Of a stretch of 61,527 nucleotides of DNA, positions 7,466 through 16,360 are shown piece after piece (the first letter of the stretch is position 1; each line of letters starts with the position of its first letter). The DNA lies in the NCBI GenBank assembly GCA_902774925.1, contig CACYKE010000060.1, positions 1 to 61,527 of the forward strand, written 5' to 3'. The DNA is from an uncultured Prevotellaceae bacterium. GTDB taxonomy: Bacteria > Bacteroidota > Bacteroidia > Bacteroidales > Bacteroidaceae. A program made the translations under genes and the position numbers. The notes below the pieces were generated by a model. That model was given only the letters and a program-made list of their open reading frames with translations, made no database searches and was not told the DNA's origin.

Positions 7466-7539
7466 GAGCAGTAAGAGCTCGTTCTTACTGCCGAACGTGA
7501 GGAATCTCGACCGAAGGTCAAGATTCCGGTAAAGTGAGA
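7447..7539 (+). repeat. Hairpin cluster flanked by a 21-bp direct repeat at the rpiB 3' end
   Basis: A 21-base sequence starting CAAGATTCCGG and spanning the rpiB stop codon occurs at 7447-7467 and again at 7519-7539. Between the copies lie a 9-bp stem-loop (7468-7491, GCAGTAAGA/TCTTACTGC) and a longer hairpin (7501-7527, GGAATCT and GACC with GGTC and AGATTCC around a GAA loop). The segment 7491-7522 recurs with 29 of 32 bases identical at 56008-56039 on the other strand. Confidence 0.75.
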
Positions 7540-7546
7540 ATACAAC

Positions 7547-7577
7547 AAGAGGGGATGTCATAACGGCATCCCCTCTT
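7547..7577. terminator. Bidirectional terminator between rpiB and rplT
   Basis: An 11-bp perfect stem (AAGAGGGGATG/CATCCCCTCTT) with a 9-base loop lies between convergent genes. A short T-rich stretch follows on the plus strand, so it probably serves both transcripts. Confidence 0.8.
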
Positions 7578-7600
7578 ATTTGTTGCTTAACTGTAAACTC

Positions 7601-7945
7601 TTACTTAACCTTAGCTACAATAGCCTTGAAAGCCTCGGGGTTGTTGAGAGCGAGGTCAGCGAGCACCTTACGGTTAATCTCAATACCAGCCTTGGCCAAC
7701 TTACCCATGAGTACAGAATAGCTCATACCCTCCTGGCGAGCGGCAGCGTTGATACGCTGAATCCAAAGAGCACGGAATGTGCGCTTCTTGTTCTTACGGT
7801 CGCGGTAAGCGTAGGTAAGACCCTTCTCCCAAGTGTTCTTGGCTACTGTCCAAACATTCTTGCGGGCACCGAAGTAACCGCGAGTGAGCTTAAGAATTCT
7901 CTTACGTTTTGCACGTGATGCTACGTGATTTACTGATCTTGGCAT
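7601..7945 (-). CDS. rplT: 50S ribosomal protein L20
   Basis: A 114-residue basic protein matching L20 along its length: [19 protein letters not shown], then RNVW and [22 protein letters not shown], typical of this early assembly protein that binds 23S rRNA domain II. The length is normal. It is the third gene of infC-rpmI-rplT on the minus strand, 37 bases after rpmI. In many bacteria L20 represses this operon at its leader; I see no obvious mimic here in the short gaps. Transcription should end at the hairpin at 7547-7577. Confidence 0.97.
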   Translation of the reverse strand: MPRSVNHVASRAKRKRILKLTRGYFGARKNVWTVAKNTWEKGLTYAYRDRKNKKRTFRALWIQRINAAARQEGMSYSVLMGKLAKAGIEINRKVLADLALNNPEAFKAIVAKVK

Positions 7946-7982
7946 AGTTTTCTTTTACTTTAAATGTTTGACAATAGGTGAA

Positions 7983-8180
7983 TTAACGGAGACACAACAG
8001 GTCGCGAACCTGCTTCATGTTTGTTACATCAACGAGTGTTGAACCCTGCAGATTGCGCTTCTGCTTCTTAGTCTTTTTCGTCAGAATGTGACTGTGGTAA
8101 GCGTGGTGTCTCTTAACCTTACCTGTACCGGTGAACGCGAATCTTTTCTTCGCTCCGGAGTTTGTCTTTACTTTTGGCAT
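7983..8180 (-). CDS. rpmI: 50S ribosomal protein L35
   Basis: A 65-residue basic protein with the L35 signature [24 protein letters not shown] near the N-terminus and a Lys-rich middle. The length matches the family. It sits between infC and rplT in the conserved order. The 78-base gap to infC is AT-rich, with no strong hairpin. Confidence 0.97.
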   Translation of the reverse strand: MPKVKTNSGAKKRFAFTGTGKVKRHHAYHSHILTKKTKKQKRNLQGSTLVDVTNMKQVRDLLCLR

Positions 8181-8258
8181 TGTTTTTAAAAATTTAAATT
8201 GTTATTAATAAATCGGCGACTACGCATATACCGGGCGCGACGCCTTTTCTTTTTTCTT

Positions 8259-8954
8259 TTATTCGTCTTCGGCCTCCTCGGTCAGTTTCTTCAGCGCATC
8301 GGCACTGATTTTCGCATTGGCCAAAAGTCCGCCGTTTGACGGCTTCTCTTCAACGGCCTGTGGACGGGGAGCATCCTTGGCTTCGGCATTTGATGCCTCA
8401 CGGTCGCGAGCCTGTTGGCTCTTTTTGGCGACACCGGCTTTCTTAGGAGCCAGATAGAGGAACATCTTCTTGCCTTCAAGTGACGGCATTCCTTCAACCT
8501 TACCATATTCCTCCAGGTCATTGGCGAAACGGAGCAACAGTACCTCGCCTTGTTCCTTGAACAGAATGGAGCGACCACGGAAGAATACATACGCGCGTAC
8601 CTTATTACCTTCTTCGAGGAATTCCTTGGCATGCTTCAGCTTAAACTGATAGTCGTGCTCATCGGTCTGAGGTCCGAAACGTATCTCCTTGACTTCGACC
8701 TTCACCTGCTTGGCCTTCATTTCCTTCTGGCGCTTCTTCTGCTGGTAGAGGAACTTGGAATAGTCGATGAGACGACAGACGGGTGGATTGGCATTCGGCG
8801 AAATCTCGACGAGATCAACGCCCTGGTCGCGTGCCATATCCAATGCTTCACGCGTCGGCAAAACGGTGCTTCCACCATCGCCAACGATTCGCACTTCACG
8901 TACTCGTATCTGCTCATTGATACGGTACTGATTCTTCATGTTGTCGTTCTTCAT
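8259..8954 (-). CDS. infC: Translation initiation factor IF-3
   Basis: IF-3 binds the 30S subunit, checks the initiator tRNA and prevents early joining of 50S. The N-terminal domain ([20 protein letters not shown]) and C-terminal domain ([39 protein letters not shown]) are complete. A charged tail of about 50 residues after the core makes it longer than the E. coli protein, as is usual in Bacteroidota. The open frame reaches 8981 through a TTG that lies inside the -7 box, so I start at the ATG at 8954; a second ATG five codons later is possible. First gene of infC-rpmI-rplT. Confidence 0.95.
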   Translation of the reverse strand: MKNDNMKNQYRINEQIRVREVRIVGDGGSTVLPTREALDMARDQGVDLVEISPNANPPVCRLIDYSKFLYQQKKRQKEMKAKQVKVEVKEIRFGPQTDEHDYQFKLKHAKEFLEEGNKVRAYVFFRGRSILFKEQGEVLLLRFANDLEEYGKVEGMPSLEGKKMFLYLAPKKAGVAKKSQQARDREASNAEAKDAPRPQAVEEKPSNGGLLANAKISADALKKLTEEAEDE

Positions 8955-8978
8955 TAACCAATTTTTCGAAATCGGCTG

Positions 8979-9009
8979 CAAAATTACTACAATTTACGCA
9001 AAATACAAA
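8979..9009 (-). promoter_or_regulatory. Promoter of infC-rpmI-rplT
   Basis: On the minus strand TTTG (9009-9006), 19 bases, TAATTTTG (8986-8979). The start codon is 24 bases downstream. It is back to back with the promoter of the acyl-CoA synthetase pair. Confidence 0.65.
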
Positions 9010-9066
9010 ATAAATTCGCAATTATTTTTATTTTTCACTCTAAACTGCAAAAAACTGCACAAAAAT

Positions 9067-9098
9067 TTTGCGAATGTGCAAAAAAGATATTACCTTTG
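9067..9098 (+). promoter_or_regulatory. Promoter of the acyl-CoA synthetase pair
   Basis: TTTG (9067-9070), 20 bases, TACCTTTG (9091-9098). The predicted ATG at 9122 is 23 bases further on, which rules out the ATG at 9068 as the natural start. Confidence 0.65.
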
Positions 9099-9121
9099 CA
9101 CAAAAATTTGAAAATTGTGCA

Positions 9122-10780
9122 ATGAACGATATACCAAGTTTTAATTCCTACATCGAAAATTCGATTAAGGACAACTGGCTACTAGACGCTCTGACGGACT
9201 ACAAAGGTGCTACGTTGCAGTATCACGACGTAGCCCGAAAGATAGAGAAGCTGCACATCATGATGCATGCTGCCGGAATAGAAAAAGGAGACCGCATAGC
9301 CGTATGTGGCCGTAACTCAGCCCACTGGGCAGTGGCGTTTTTGGCCACGCTGACTTATGGAGCGGTGATAGTACCCATCTTACATGAATTCAACGGCGAA
9401 CAAATTCACAATATCGTTAATCATTCGGAAAGCCGACTGTTGTTTGTAGGCGACTACGTGGTAAACATGATTGACGAGAAGCAGATGCCTGGTTTGGAGG
9501 GAATCTTCAACCTGCCTGACTTCTCGCTTTACGTTTCTCACAACGAAACACTGACGGACGCCCGCGAACGACTGAACGAGCTTTTCGGTCGGAAGTATCC
9601 GAATGCCTTCCGCAGGGATGACGTACATTGGTATATGGGAGATTCCGAAGAACTCTGCATGATTAACTACACATCGGGAACGACAGGATTTTCGAAGGGA
9701 GTCATGTTGCCCTATCGTGCGTTATGGGGAAACGTGGATTTCTGCCAGAAACGACTGGGCAACCACATGCCTAAGTTCAGCAACACGCTGAGTATTCTAC
9801 CAATGGCACATATGTATGGTATGGCTATCGAGTTCCTATTCCCGTTCTGTTCGGGTTATCACCTGCACTTCTTGACACGCCTACCCTCGCCAGCCGTCAT
9901 TGCCGAGGCCTTCAAAGAAGTGTGTCCTGACGTAGTAGTTGCAGTACCGCTGATAATTGAGAAGATTATCCGCAAACGTGTGTTCCCAAAGATACAGAAC
10001 AACGCAATGAAACTGCTGCTACAGATGCCCGTCGTCCAAAAAAAGGTGAAGGAGCGTATTTGTCAGGAGGTATATAAAGCCTTTGGCGGACGGGCCTACG
10101 AGGTCATCGTAGGCGGTGCTCCGCTGAATCAGGAGATTGAGCAGTTTATGAAGAGCATCGATTTCCCATTGACCGTTGGCTACGGCACGACCGAATGTGC
10201 ACCACTTATTTCATATAGCGACTACCACGACTTCGTGCCAGGTTCGTGCGGCACTCCCCTGCCCTGCATGGAGGTGAAGATATTGAGCAGCGACCCACAG
10301 AACGTTGCGGGCGAGATAGTGACACGCGGTACCAACCTTATGTTGGGCTACTACAAAAACGAGGAAGCCACGAAGGCTGCTATCGACGAAGATGGCTGGT
10401 ATCACACCGGTGACCTGGCTACAATGTCATCTGACGGGCATATCTTCATCCGCGGGCGCCTGAAGAATATGCTGCTGGGTGCCAACGGACAGAACGTCTA
10501 TCCCGAGGAGATTGAGGACAAACTGAACTCGATGGCAATGGTCAGCGAATGTATCATCGTACAGCGTGGTGACAAACTGGTGGCATTGGTCTATCCTGAT
10601 ATGGAGGAGGCTAAGGCAATGGAATTCACCGAGGAAGACCTGCAGAATGTGATGGAGCAAAACCGTCAGGAACTGAACAACCAACTTCCCGTGTACAGCA
10701 AGATTTCGGTCTTCGAACTGCAAAAGCAGGAATTTATGAAGACCCCGAAAAAGAGTATTAAACGTTATTTATATAAATAA
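9122..10780 (+). CDS. AMP-binding long-chain fatty acid--CoA ligase, copy 1
   Basis: A member of the acyl-adenylate-forming superfamily that probably activates fatty acids to acyl-CoA (FadD-like), about 552 residues from this start. The phosphate loop is INYTSGTTGFSKGVMLPYRALW; the adenine motif is VGYGTTECAPLISY; the hinge region is GWYHTGDLATMSSDGHIFIRGRLKNMLLGANGQNVYPEEIED with the conserved Asp; the C-terminus is TPKKSIKRYLYK with the catalytic Lys. No signal or membrane segment is obvious. It is followed after 6 bases by a close paralogue, so the two arose by tandem duplication and probably share one message. The exact acyl substrate cannot be read from sequence. Confidence 0.85.
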   Translation: MNDIPSFNSYIENSIKDNWLLDALTDYKGATLQYHDVARKIEKLHIMMHAAGIEKGDRIAVCGRNSAHWAVAFLATLTYGAVIVPILHEFNGEQIHNIVNHSESRLLFVGDYVVNMIDEKQMPGLEGIFNLPDFSLYVSHNETLTDARERLNELFGRKYPNAFRRDDVHWYMGDSEELCMINYTSGTTGFSKGVMLPYRALWGNVDFCQKRLGNHMPKFSNTLSILPMAHMYGMAIEFLFPFCSGYHLHFLTRLPSPAVIAEAFKEVCPDVVVAVPLIIEKIIRKRVFPKIQNNAMKLLLQMPVVQKKVKERICQEVYKAFGGRAYEVIVGGAPLNQEIEQFMKSIDFPLTVGYGTTECAPLISYSDYHDFVPGSCGTPLPCMEVKILSSDPQNVAGEIVTRGTNLMLGYYKNEEATKAAIDEDGWYHTGDLATMSSDGHIFIRGRLKNMLLGANGQNVYPEEIEDKLNSMAMVSECIIVQRGDKLVALVYPDMEEAKAMEFTEEDLQNVMEQNRQELNNQLPVYSKISVFELQKQEFMKTPKKSIKRYLYK

Positions 10781-10786
10781 GGTATT

Positions 10787-12448
10787 ATGGAAACATACCC
10801 AAGTTTTAACAAACTGATAGAGCAGAGCATCATCAATAACTGGGACCTAGACGCTCTGACTGACTACAAAGGTGCAACACTACAGTTCCACGACGTAGCC
10901 AGGAAAATAGAGAAACTGCATATCCTGTTTGAGAACTGCGGTGTAGAAAAGGGCGACAAGATAGCCCTCTGCGGACGTAACAGCAGCCAATGGGCGGTGG
11001 CATTTATTGCTACGCTGACCTACGGAGCCGTGGCCGTGCCCATCTTGCATGAGTTTATGGCCGAACAGATTCACAATATCGTGAACCATTCTGACGCCAA
11101 GCTGCTGTTCGTGGGTGACCACGTGGCTACGCAGATAGACCCTATGCAGATGCCCAACCTGGAAGGTATCATCAACAATCCCGACTACTCGCTGATGGTG
11201 TCGCGAACAGACAAGTTAACCTATGCCCGCGAGCACTTGAACGAGCTGTACGGAAAGAAATTTCCCAAGTATTTCCGTAAAGAACACGTACATTATTATA
11301 TTGAAGAGAACGGCGACGAGCTGGCACTCATCAACTACACCTCGGGAACGACGGGTTTTTCGAAGGGCGTGATGATTCCCTACCGTGCATTGTGGTCGAA
11401 CTACGACTTTGCCGACCACGTGCTGGGAAAGATTATCGGTCGCAGCGACCGCATCATCTCCATTCTGCCAATGGCTCACATGTATGGTATGGCCTTCGAA
11501 TTCATCTTCGAATTCATCCACGGCTGTCACGTCTACTACCTGAATCGCATCCCGTCACCGGCCATCATTGCGCAGGCTTTTGCAGACATCAAACCGAAGA
11601 TTATCATTGCAGTTCCACTGGTGATTGAGAAAATCATTCGCAAGAAAGTATTTCCCAAAATACAAAACAACCGTATGCGTCTGCTGCTGGCCATGCCTGT
11701 CATCTCAAAGAAGGTTCGCGAGACCATCTGCAAAGAAGTTGTCAAGGCCTTTGGCGGTGAACTGTACGAAGTCATCATCGGCGGTGCAGCATTCAATCAG
11801 GAGGTAGAGGCATTCTTGAAGCGCATAGAATTCCCCTATACAGTTGGCTATGGTGCCACTGAGTGTGCACCCATCATCTGCTACCGCGACTGGCATACGT
11901 TTGTGCAGGGCTCATGCGGACAGGAGGCTTACCACATGAAGGTGAAAATCAATTCTACCAACCCTGCAGAGATTCCGGGCGAGATTCTAGCCAAGGGTCC
12001 GAACGTGATGTTGGGTTACTACAAGAACGAGGAGGCTACGCGCGAGACATTGGACAAGGACGGCTGGTACCACACTGGTGACTTGGGTACGATGGACTAC
12101 GATGGTAACGTCTTTATCAATGGTCGAAGCAAGAACATGCTACTCGGCCCCAGCGGACAAAACATCTATCCAGAAGAAATCGAGGACAAACTGAACTCGA
12201 TGACAATGGTTGTTGAGAGCATCGTCGTTCAGCGCGATAACAAGCTCGTCGGACTGGTTTATCCCGACTACGACGAGGCCCAAAACATGCGATTTAACGA
12301 TGACGACATACGCAACATCATGGAGCAGAACCGCAACCAATTGAACGAAATGCTGCCAGCATACGAGAAGATTATGGAGATTGAAATCCGCAAGACGGAG
12401 TTCGAAAAAACACCGAAACGCAGCATCAAACGATACTTGTACACTTAA
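10787..12448 (+). CDS. AMP-binding long-chain fatty acid--CoA ligase, copy 2
   Basis: A 553-residue paralogue of the preceding gene; long stretches are identical or nearly so (DALTDYKGATLQFHDVARK, INYTSGTTGFSKGVMIPYR, SKNMLLGPSGQNIYPEEIED). All superfamily motifs are present: the SGTTG loop, YGATECAP, GWYHTGDL and the terminal Lys in TPKRSIKRYLYT. The differences gather in the middle of the protein, where the acyl chain binds, so the copies may prefer different substrates. It sits 6 bases after copy 1 and is closed by a strong terminator. Confidence 0.85.
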   Translation: METYPSFNKLIEQSIINNWDLDALTDYKGATLQFHDVARKIEKLHILFENCGVEKGDKIALCGRNSSQWAVAFIATLTYGAVAVPILHEFMAEQIHNIVNHSDAKLLFVGDHVATQIDPMQMPNLEGIINNPDYSLMVSRTDKLTYAREHLNELYGKKFPKYFRKEHVHYYIEENGDELALINYTSGTTGFSKGVMIPYRALWSNYDFADHVLGKIIGRSDRIISILPMAHMYGMAFEFIFEFIHGCHVYYLNRIPSPAIIAQAFADIKPKIIIAVPLVIEKIIRKKVFPKIQNNRMRLLLAMPVISKKVRETICKEVVKAFGGELYEVIIGGAAFNQEVEAFLKRIEFPYTVGYGATECAPIICYRDWHTFVQGSCGQEAYHMKVKINSTNPAEIPGEILAKGPNVMLGYYKNEEATRETLDKDGWYHTGDLGTMDYDGNVFINGRSKNMLLGPSGQNIYPEEIEDKLNSMTMVVESIVVQRDNKLVGLVYPDYDEAQNMRFNDDDIRNIMEQNRNQLNEMLPAYEKIMEIEIRKTEFEKTPKRSIKRYLYT

Positions 12449-12461
12449 AATCATAGAGAAG

Positions 12462-12487
12462 GCGAGGATTTTTCCTCGCTTTTTTTT
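12462..12487 (+). terminator. Intrinsic terminator after the acyl-CoA synthetase genes
   Basis: GCGAGGA and TCCTCGC form a 7-bp stem around a T loop, followed by a run of T. The end of the T-run overlaps the -33 box of the thrA promoter, so the two operons are packed without spare sequence. Confidence 0.88.
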
Positions 12488-12515
12488 GTGGAATGAAAAA
12501 AAAGCATTACTTTTG
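12485..12515 (+). promoter_or_regulatory. Promoter of the threonine operon
   Basis: TTTG (12485-12488), 19 bases, TACTTTTG (12508-12515). A leader of roughly 65 bases follows before the ATG at 12583. Confidence 0.65.
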
Positions 12516-12582
12516 CAACGCCGTTGGAGAATTCCCCCATTGTAAGTAGGGGTACCGGCGGCAAGATAAATTGCATAGAAAT
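12516..12582 (+). promoter_or_regulatory. Structured 5' leader of thrA
   Basis: Within the leader GCCG and CCCC pair with GGGG and CGGC in nested fashion (about 12521-12562), giving a two-part stem between the promoter and the start codon. I see no run of Thr or Ile codons of the enteric attenuator type. A regulatory role is inference. Confidence 0.35.
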
Positions 12583-15022
12583 ATGAAAGTAATGAAATTC
12601 GGCGGAACGTCCGTAGGTTCCGTGAAAAGCATTTTGAGCTTAAAAGAGATTGTGGAGCCTGAACGGCATCACCGACAAACTGATTGCAACGTCAGAGTTG
12701 GCGAAAAATGGCGACAGCCACTATCGCGAGGAGTTTGAAGCGATGGTGACGCGCCACCACCAGATGATTGACGCCATCATTCAGGACGACAAAAAGCGCA
12801 TCGACTTATTCAACAACGTAGATCAGCTCTTCGACCAGTTGCGGAGCATCTATTACGGTGTGTTCTTGATTCACGACTTGAGCGAGAAGACGCAAGACAC
12901 TATCATCTCGTATGGTGAGCGTTTGTCGTCGCACATCGTGGCCGCGATGATTAAGAATGGTATGCGCATGAACAGCCGCGACTTCATCCGCACGGAGACC
13001 AAGGAAGGCAAGCATGTACTCGACACCGAGCTGACCAACAAACTGGTGAAGGAAGCCTTTGCCACCTTCCAGAACAACAATACCAATGCCAGCAAGACAG
13101 TCGCCGTAGTGCCAGGCTTCATTGCCCGCGACCGCGATAGCCACGAGACGACAAACCTCGGCCGTGGCGGCAGCGACTATACTGCGGCTATCATCGCAGC
13201 AGCCCTCGATGCTGAAATTCTGGAAATATGGACCGACGTCGACGGTTTCATGACTGCCGACCCGAAAGTCATCAAGAGTGCATACACCATCAATGAGCTT
13301 TCATACGTGGAGGCGATGGAGCTGTGTAACTTCGGTGCCAAGGTCATCTATCCTCCGACGATCTATCCCGTCTGTGTCAAGAATATACCTATTAAGGTCA
13401 AGAACACCTTCAACCCTGAACACCCGGGAACACTCATCAAGGCAACAATTGACAACGACCAGAAGCCCATCAAGGGTATCTCTTCAATCAAGGGAACTTC
13501 GCTGATTACCGTCACAGGTCTGTCAATGGTGGGTGTCATTGGTGTCAACCGCCGTATTTTTACTACTTTGGCAAACAAGGGCATCAGCGTCTTCATGGTG
13601 TCACAGGCTTCTTCTGAGAACTCTACCTCTATTGGTGTGCGCGACGAAGATGCAGCTGCTGCCGTTGAGGTGCTGAATGCTGAGTTCGCCAAGGAGATTG
13701 AGACGGGTGCTATGTTCCCCATGCAGGTAGAGAGTGGTTTGGCTACCATCGCTATTGTCGGTGAGAACATGAAACAGACACCAGGTATCGCTGGTAAACT
13801 GTTTGGCACACTCGGACGTTCTGGTATCTCTGTGATTGCCTGCGCCCAGGGTGCTTCTGAAACGAATATCTCGTTCGTGGTCGACGGCAAGTTCCTGCGC
13901 AAGTCACTCAACGTGCTGCACGACTCGTTCTTCCTGTCAGAATACAAGGTGCTCAACATCTTCATCTGCGGTATCGGTACGGTGGGTGGCATGTTGCTTG
14001 AGCAGATTCGTACCCAGCAGCAGTTCCTCATGCAGTCACGTCGTCTGAAGCTGAATGTCGTCGGCATTTCAGATGTCGACAACTTCGTGCTCGACCGCGA
14101 CGGCATAGACCTCGACAACTACGAGAAGATTCTGCGCGCTGGTTTCAAGGCTGACACCGACCACATGCGCGAAGAAATCATCAAGATGAACATCTTCAAC
14201 AGCGTCTTCGTCGACTGTACCGCCAGCAAGCAGATTGCAACATTATATCAGACCTTCCTGGAGCATAACATCTCTGTCGTTGCCGCCAACAAGATTGCCG
14301 CTTCAAGCGACTACGACAGCTACGTGAAGCTGCGCCAGACGGCTCGTGACCGTGGTGTGTGGTTCCGCTACGAGACCAACGTTGGTGCTGGTCTGCCGAT
14401 TATCGGTACCATCAACGACCTGTGCAACTCAGGCGATAAAATTCTGAAGATTGAGGCTATCCTTTCTGGTACGCTGAACTTCATCTTCAACGAGATTGCT
14501 GCCGATGTGCCCTTCTCTGAGACGGTGAAGCGTGCCAAGGAACAGCGCTACTCAGAGCCCGACCCACGTATCGACCTCAGCGGTACGGACGTTATCCGCA
14601 AGCTGGTCATCCTGACGCGTGAGGCTGGTTACAAGGTAGAGCAGGACGACGTGGAGAAGCATCTCTTCGTGCCCGACAGCTACTTCAAGGGTTCTATCGA
14701 TGACTTCTGGAAGCGTCTGCCCGAACTCGATGCCGACTTCGAGGCACGTCGCAAGGTGCTGGAGGCCGAGAACAAGCGTTGGCGCTTTGTGGCAACGATG
14801 GAGGCCGACGAGAACAATCCTTCATCCTTCAAGACGAGTGTAGCATTGAAGGAGGTGCCCTATGGTCATCCGTTCTACGGTCTGGAGGGTTCTAACAACA
14901 TCGTGCTGTTGACCACCGAACGCTACAAGGAGTACCCCATGCTCATTCAGGGCTACGGTGCCGGTGCTGCCGTAACGGCCGCCGGTGTCTTCGCCAACAT
15001 CATGTCAATCGCTAACATCTAA
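12583..15022 (+). pseudogene. thrA: Bifunctional aspartate kinase / homoserine dehydrogenase, broken by an out-of-frame deletion
   Basis: ThrA catalyses the first and third steps from aspartate to threonine. The ATG at 12583 starts MKVMKFGGTSVGSVKSILSLKEIVE, the kinase nucleotide-binding start, but after about base 12657 that frame leaves the family and stops at 12738. The match resumes one frame over at LNGITDKLIATSELAKNG and continues to 15022. Roughly 14 codons plus an out-of-frame remainder are missing. The rest is intact: kinase residues (GRGGSDYTAAIIAAAL, EIWTDVDGFMTADP), two ACT domains (VTGLSMVGV, AIVGENMKQTPGIAGKLF) and dehydrogenase (FICGIGTVGGMLLEQ, NKIAASSDYDSYVKLRQ, ETNVGAGLPIIGTIN). 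An internal start could still make the dehydrogenase, but not the kinase. Confidence 0.85.
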
Positions 15023-15064
15023 AATAGTGTGCCGGGCGGTTCTGCCGCTCGGTTTCTGTTCCTT

Positions 15065-16360
15065 ATGAAGCACATTATTATTTTGGGAGATGGCATGGCA
15101 GATCTTCCCGTCGAAAGATTGGGTGGGAAGACCTTGCTGCAATATGCCCATAAGCCCATGATGGACCAGTTGGCTAAGGAAGGCCGCTGTGGTCGTTTAG
15201 TGACGGTTCCAGAAGGTTTTCCTCCTGGCAGTGAGGTTGCCAACACAGCTATCTTGGGTTATGATTTGAATAAAGTCTATGAAGGTCGCGGGCCCCTTGA
15301 GGCTGCCTCTATCGGCTATGAAATGGCTGATGATGATTTCGCCATTCGCTGTAATATCATCACGCTGGAGGACGGCAAGATTATCACTCACAACGGTGGC
15401 AATCTGGAGACCGACGATGCTCGTGTGTTGATTGACTATCTGAACGAAAACCTCGCCAAGCCCATCAACGAACGTGAAGGTTGCGAACGTGTGAAGTTCA
15501 TCACAGGCATTCAGTATCGCCATCTGTTAGTCATCAAAGGTGGCAACAAACACATCGTCTGTGCCCCACCCCATGATCATCCAAACGAGGAGTGGCGCCC
15601 GCTGCTGGTGAAGGCCGAAAGTATGGTCAGCGATTCCGTCGCTGACACCTACCGTCTCTCTGCCCAGCAAACCGCCGACCTCATCAACGACCTGATTCTC
15701 CGTTCTCAGGAGCTGCTGGCTAAGCACCCCTACAACCTTGCGAAGGCTGCCAAGGGCGAGCGCCAGGCTAACAGCGTCTGGCCCTGGAGCGGTGGTTATC
15801 GCCCCTCGATGCAGACACTCATGGAGCAGTACCCGCAAATCAAGAGCGGCACCGTTATCTCTGCCGTTGACCTGATTCAGGGTATTGGCAAGTACGCTGG
15901 TCTGCGCATCGTCAAGGTGCCTGGTGCCACGGGGCTGGCCAACACCAACTACGAAGGCAAGGCACAGGCAGCCATTGACGCTTTAGAACACGACGATTTC
16001 GTCTTCGTGCATGTGGAAGCCAGCGACGAGGCTGGTCACGATGGTGACCTCGAACTGAAGCTGAAGACCATCGAGTATCTCGACCAGCGGCTGATAGCCC
16101 CTATATATAATAAGGTAATTGCGCGCCACACTCTGACTTCTGAGTCAGAGAAAGATCAGGATGTCTGCATCGCTGTACTTCCCGACCACTTGACACCCGT
16201 CGAACAACGCATCCACGTCGGACAGCCCGTGCCGTTCCTTATCTGGTATCGCGGCATCGAGCCTGACTCCGTGCAGCAGTACGATGAGGTTTCTTGCGTC
16301 AGTGGTGCCTACGGCCTGTTAAAACTCGATGAATTTATGAAAACATTTATGAGCTTATGA
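15065..16360 (+). CDS. ApgM-like phosphoglycerate mutase family protein, candidate homoserine kinase
   Basis: A metal-dependent alkaline-phosphatase-superfamily protein related to archaeal cofactor-independent phosphoglycerate mutase (MKHIIILGDGMADLPVERLGGKT with the metal-binding Asp; GSEVANTAILGYD; HVEASDEAGHDGD; VAVLPDH-type C-terminus with LPDHLTP). About 431 residues from the chosen ATG, which matches family starts; the frame is open 12 codons further up. It sits between thrA and thrC where thrB would be, and its stop overlaps thrC by four bases. A TIGRFAM model calls this branch a proposed homoserine kinase on that genomic argument. The sequence alone cannot settle which reaction it performs. 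Confidence 0.85.
   Translation: MKHIIILGDGMADLPVERLGGKTLLQYAHKPMMDQLAKEGRCGRLVTVPEGFPPGSEVANTAILGYDLNKVYEGRGPLEAASIGYEMADDDFAIRCNIITLEDGKIITHNGGNLETDDARVLIDYLNENLAKPINEREGCERVKFITGIQYRHLLVIKGGNKHIVCAPPHDHPNEEWRPLLVKAESMVSDSVADTYRLSAQQTADLINDLILRSQELLAKHPYNLAKAAKGERQANSVWPWSGGYRPSMQTLMEQYPQIKSGTVISAVDLIQGIGKYAGLRIVKVPGATGLANTNYEGKAQAAIDALEHDDFVFVHVEASDEAGHDGDLELKLKTIEYLDQRLIAPIYNKVIARHTLTSESEKDQDVCIAVLPDHLTPVEQRIHVGQPVPFLIWYRGIEPDSVQQYDEVSCVSGAYGLLKLDEFMKTFMSL

Noticed and set aside
7447-7539. Possible start of a CRISPR array (two 21-bp repeats separated by about 50 bases)
   Set aside because: There are only two copies, one of which is the end of rpiB, and the spacer is itself a pair of hairpins. 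No cas gene is near.
12583-12738. Programmed ribosomal frameshift in thrA
   Set aside because: No slippery heptamer or downstream pseudoknot is apparent, and about 14 conserved codons are missing, which a frameshift cannot restore.
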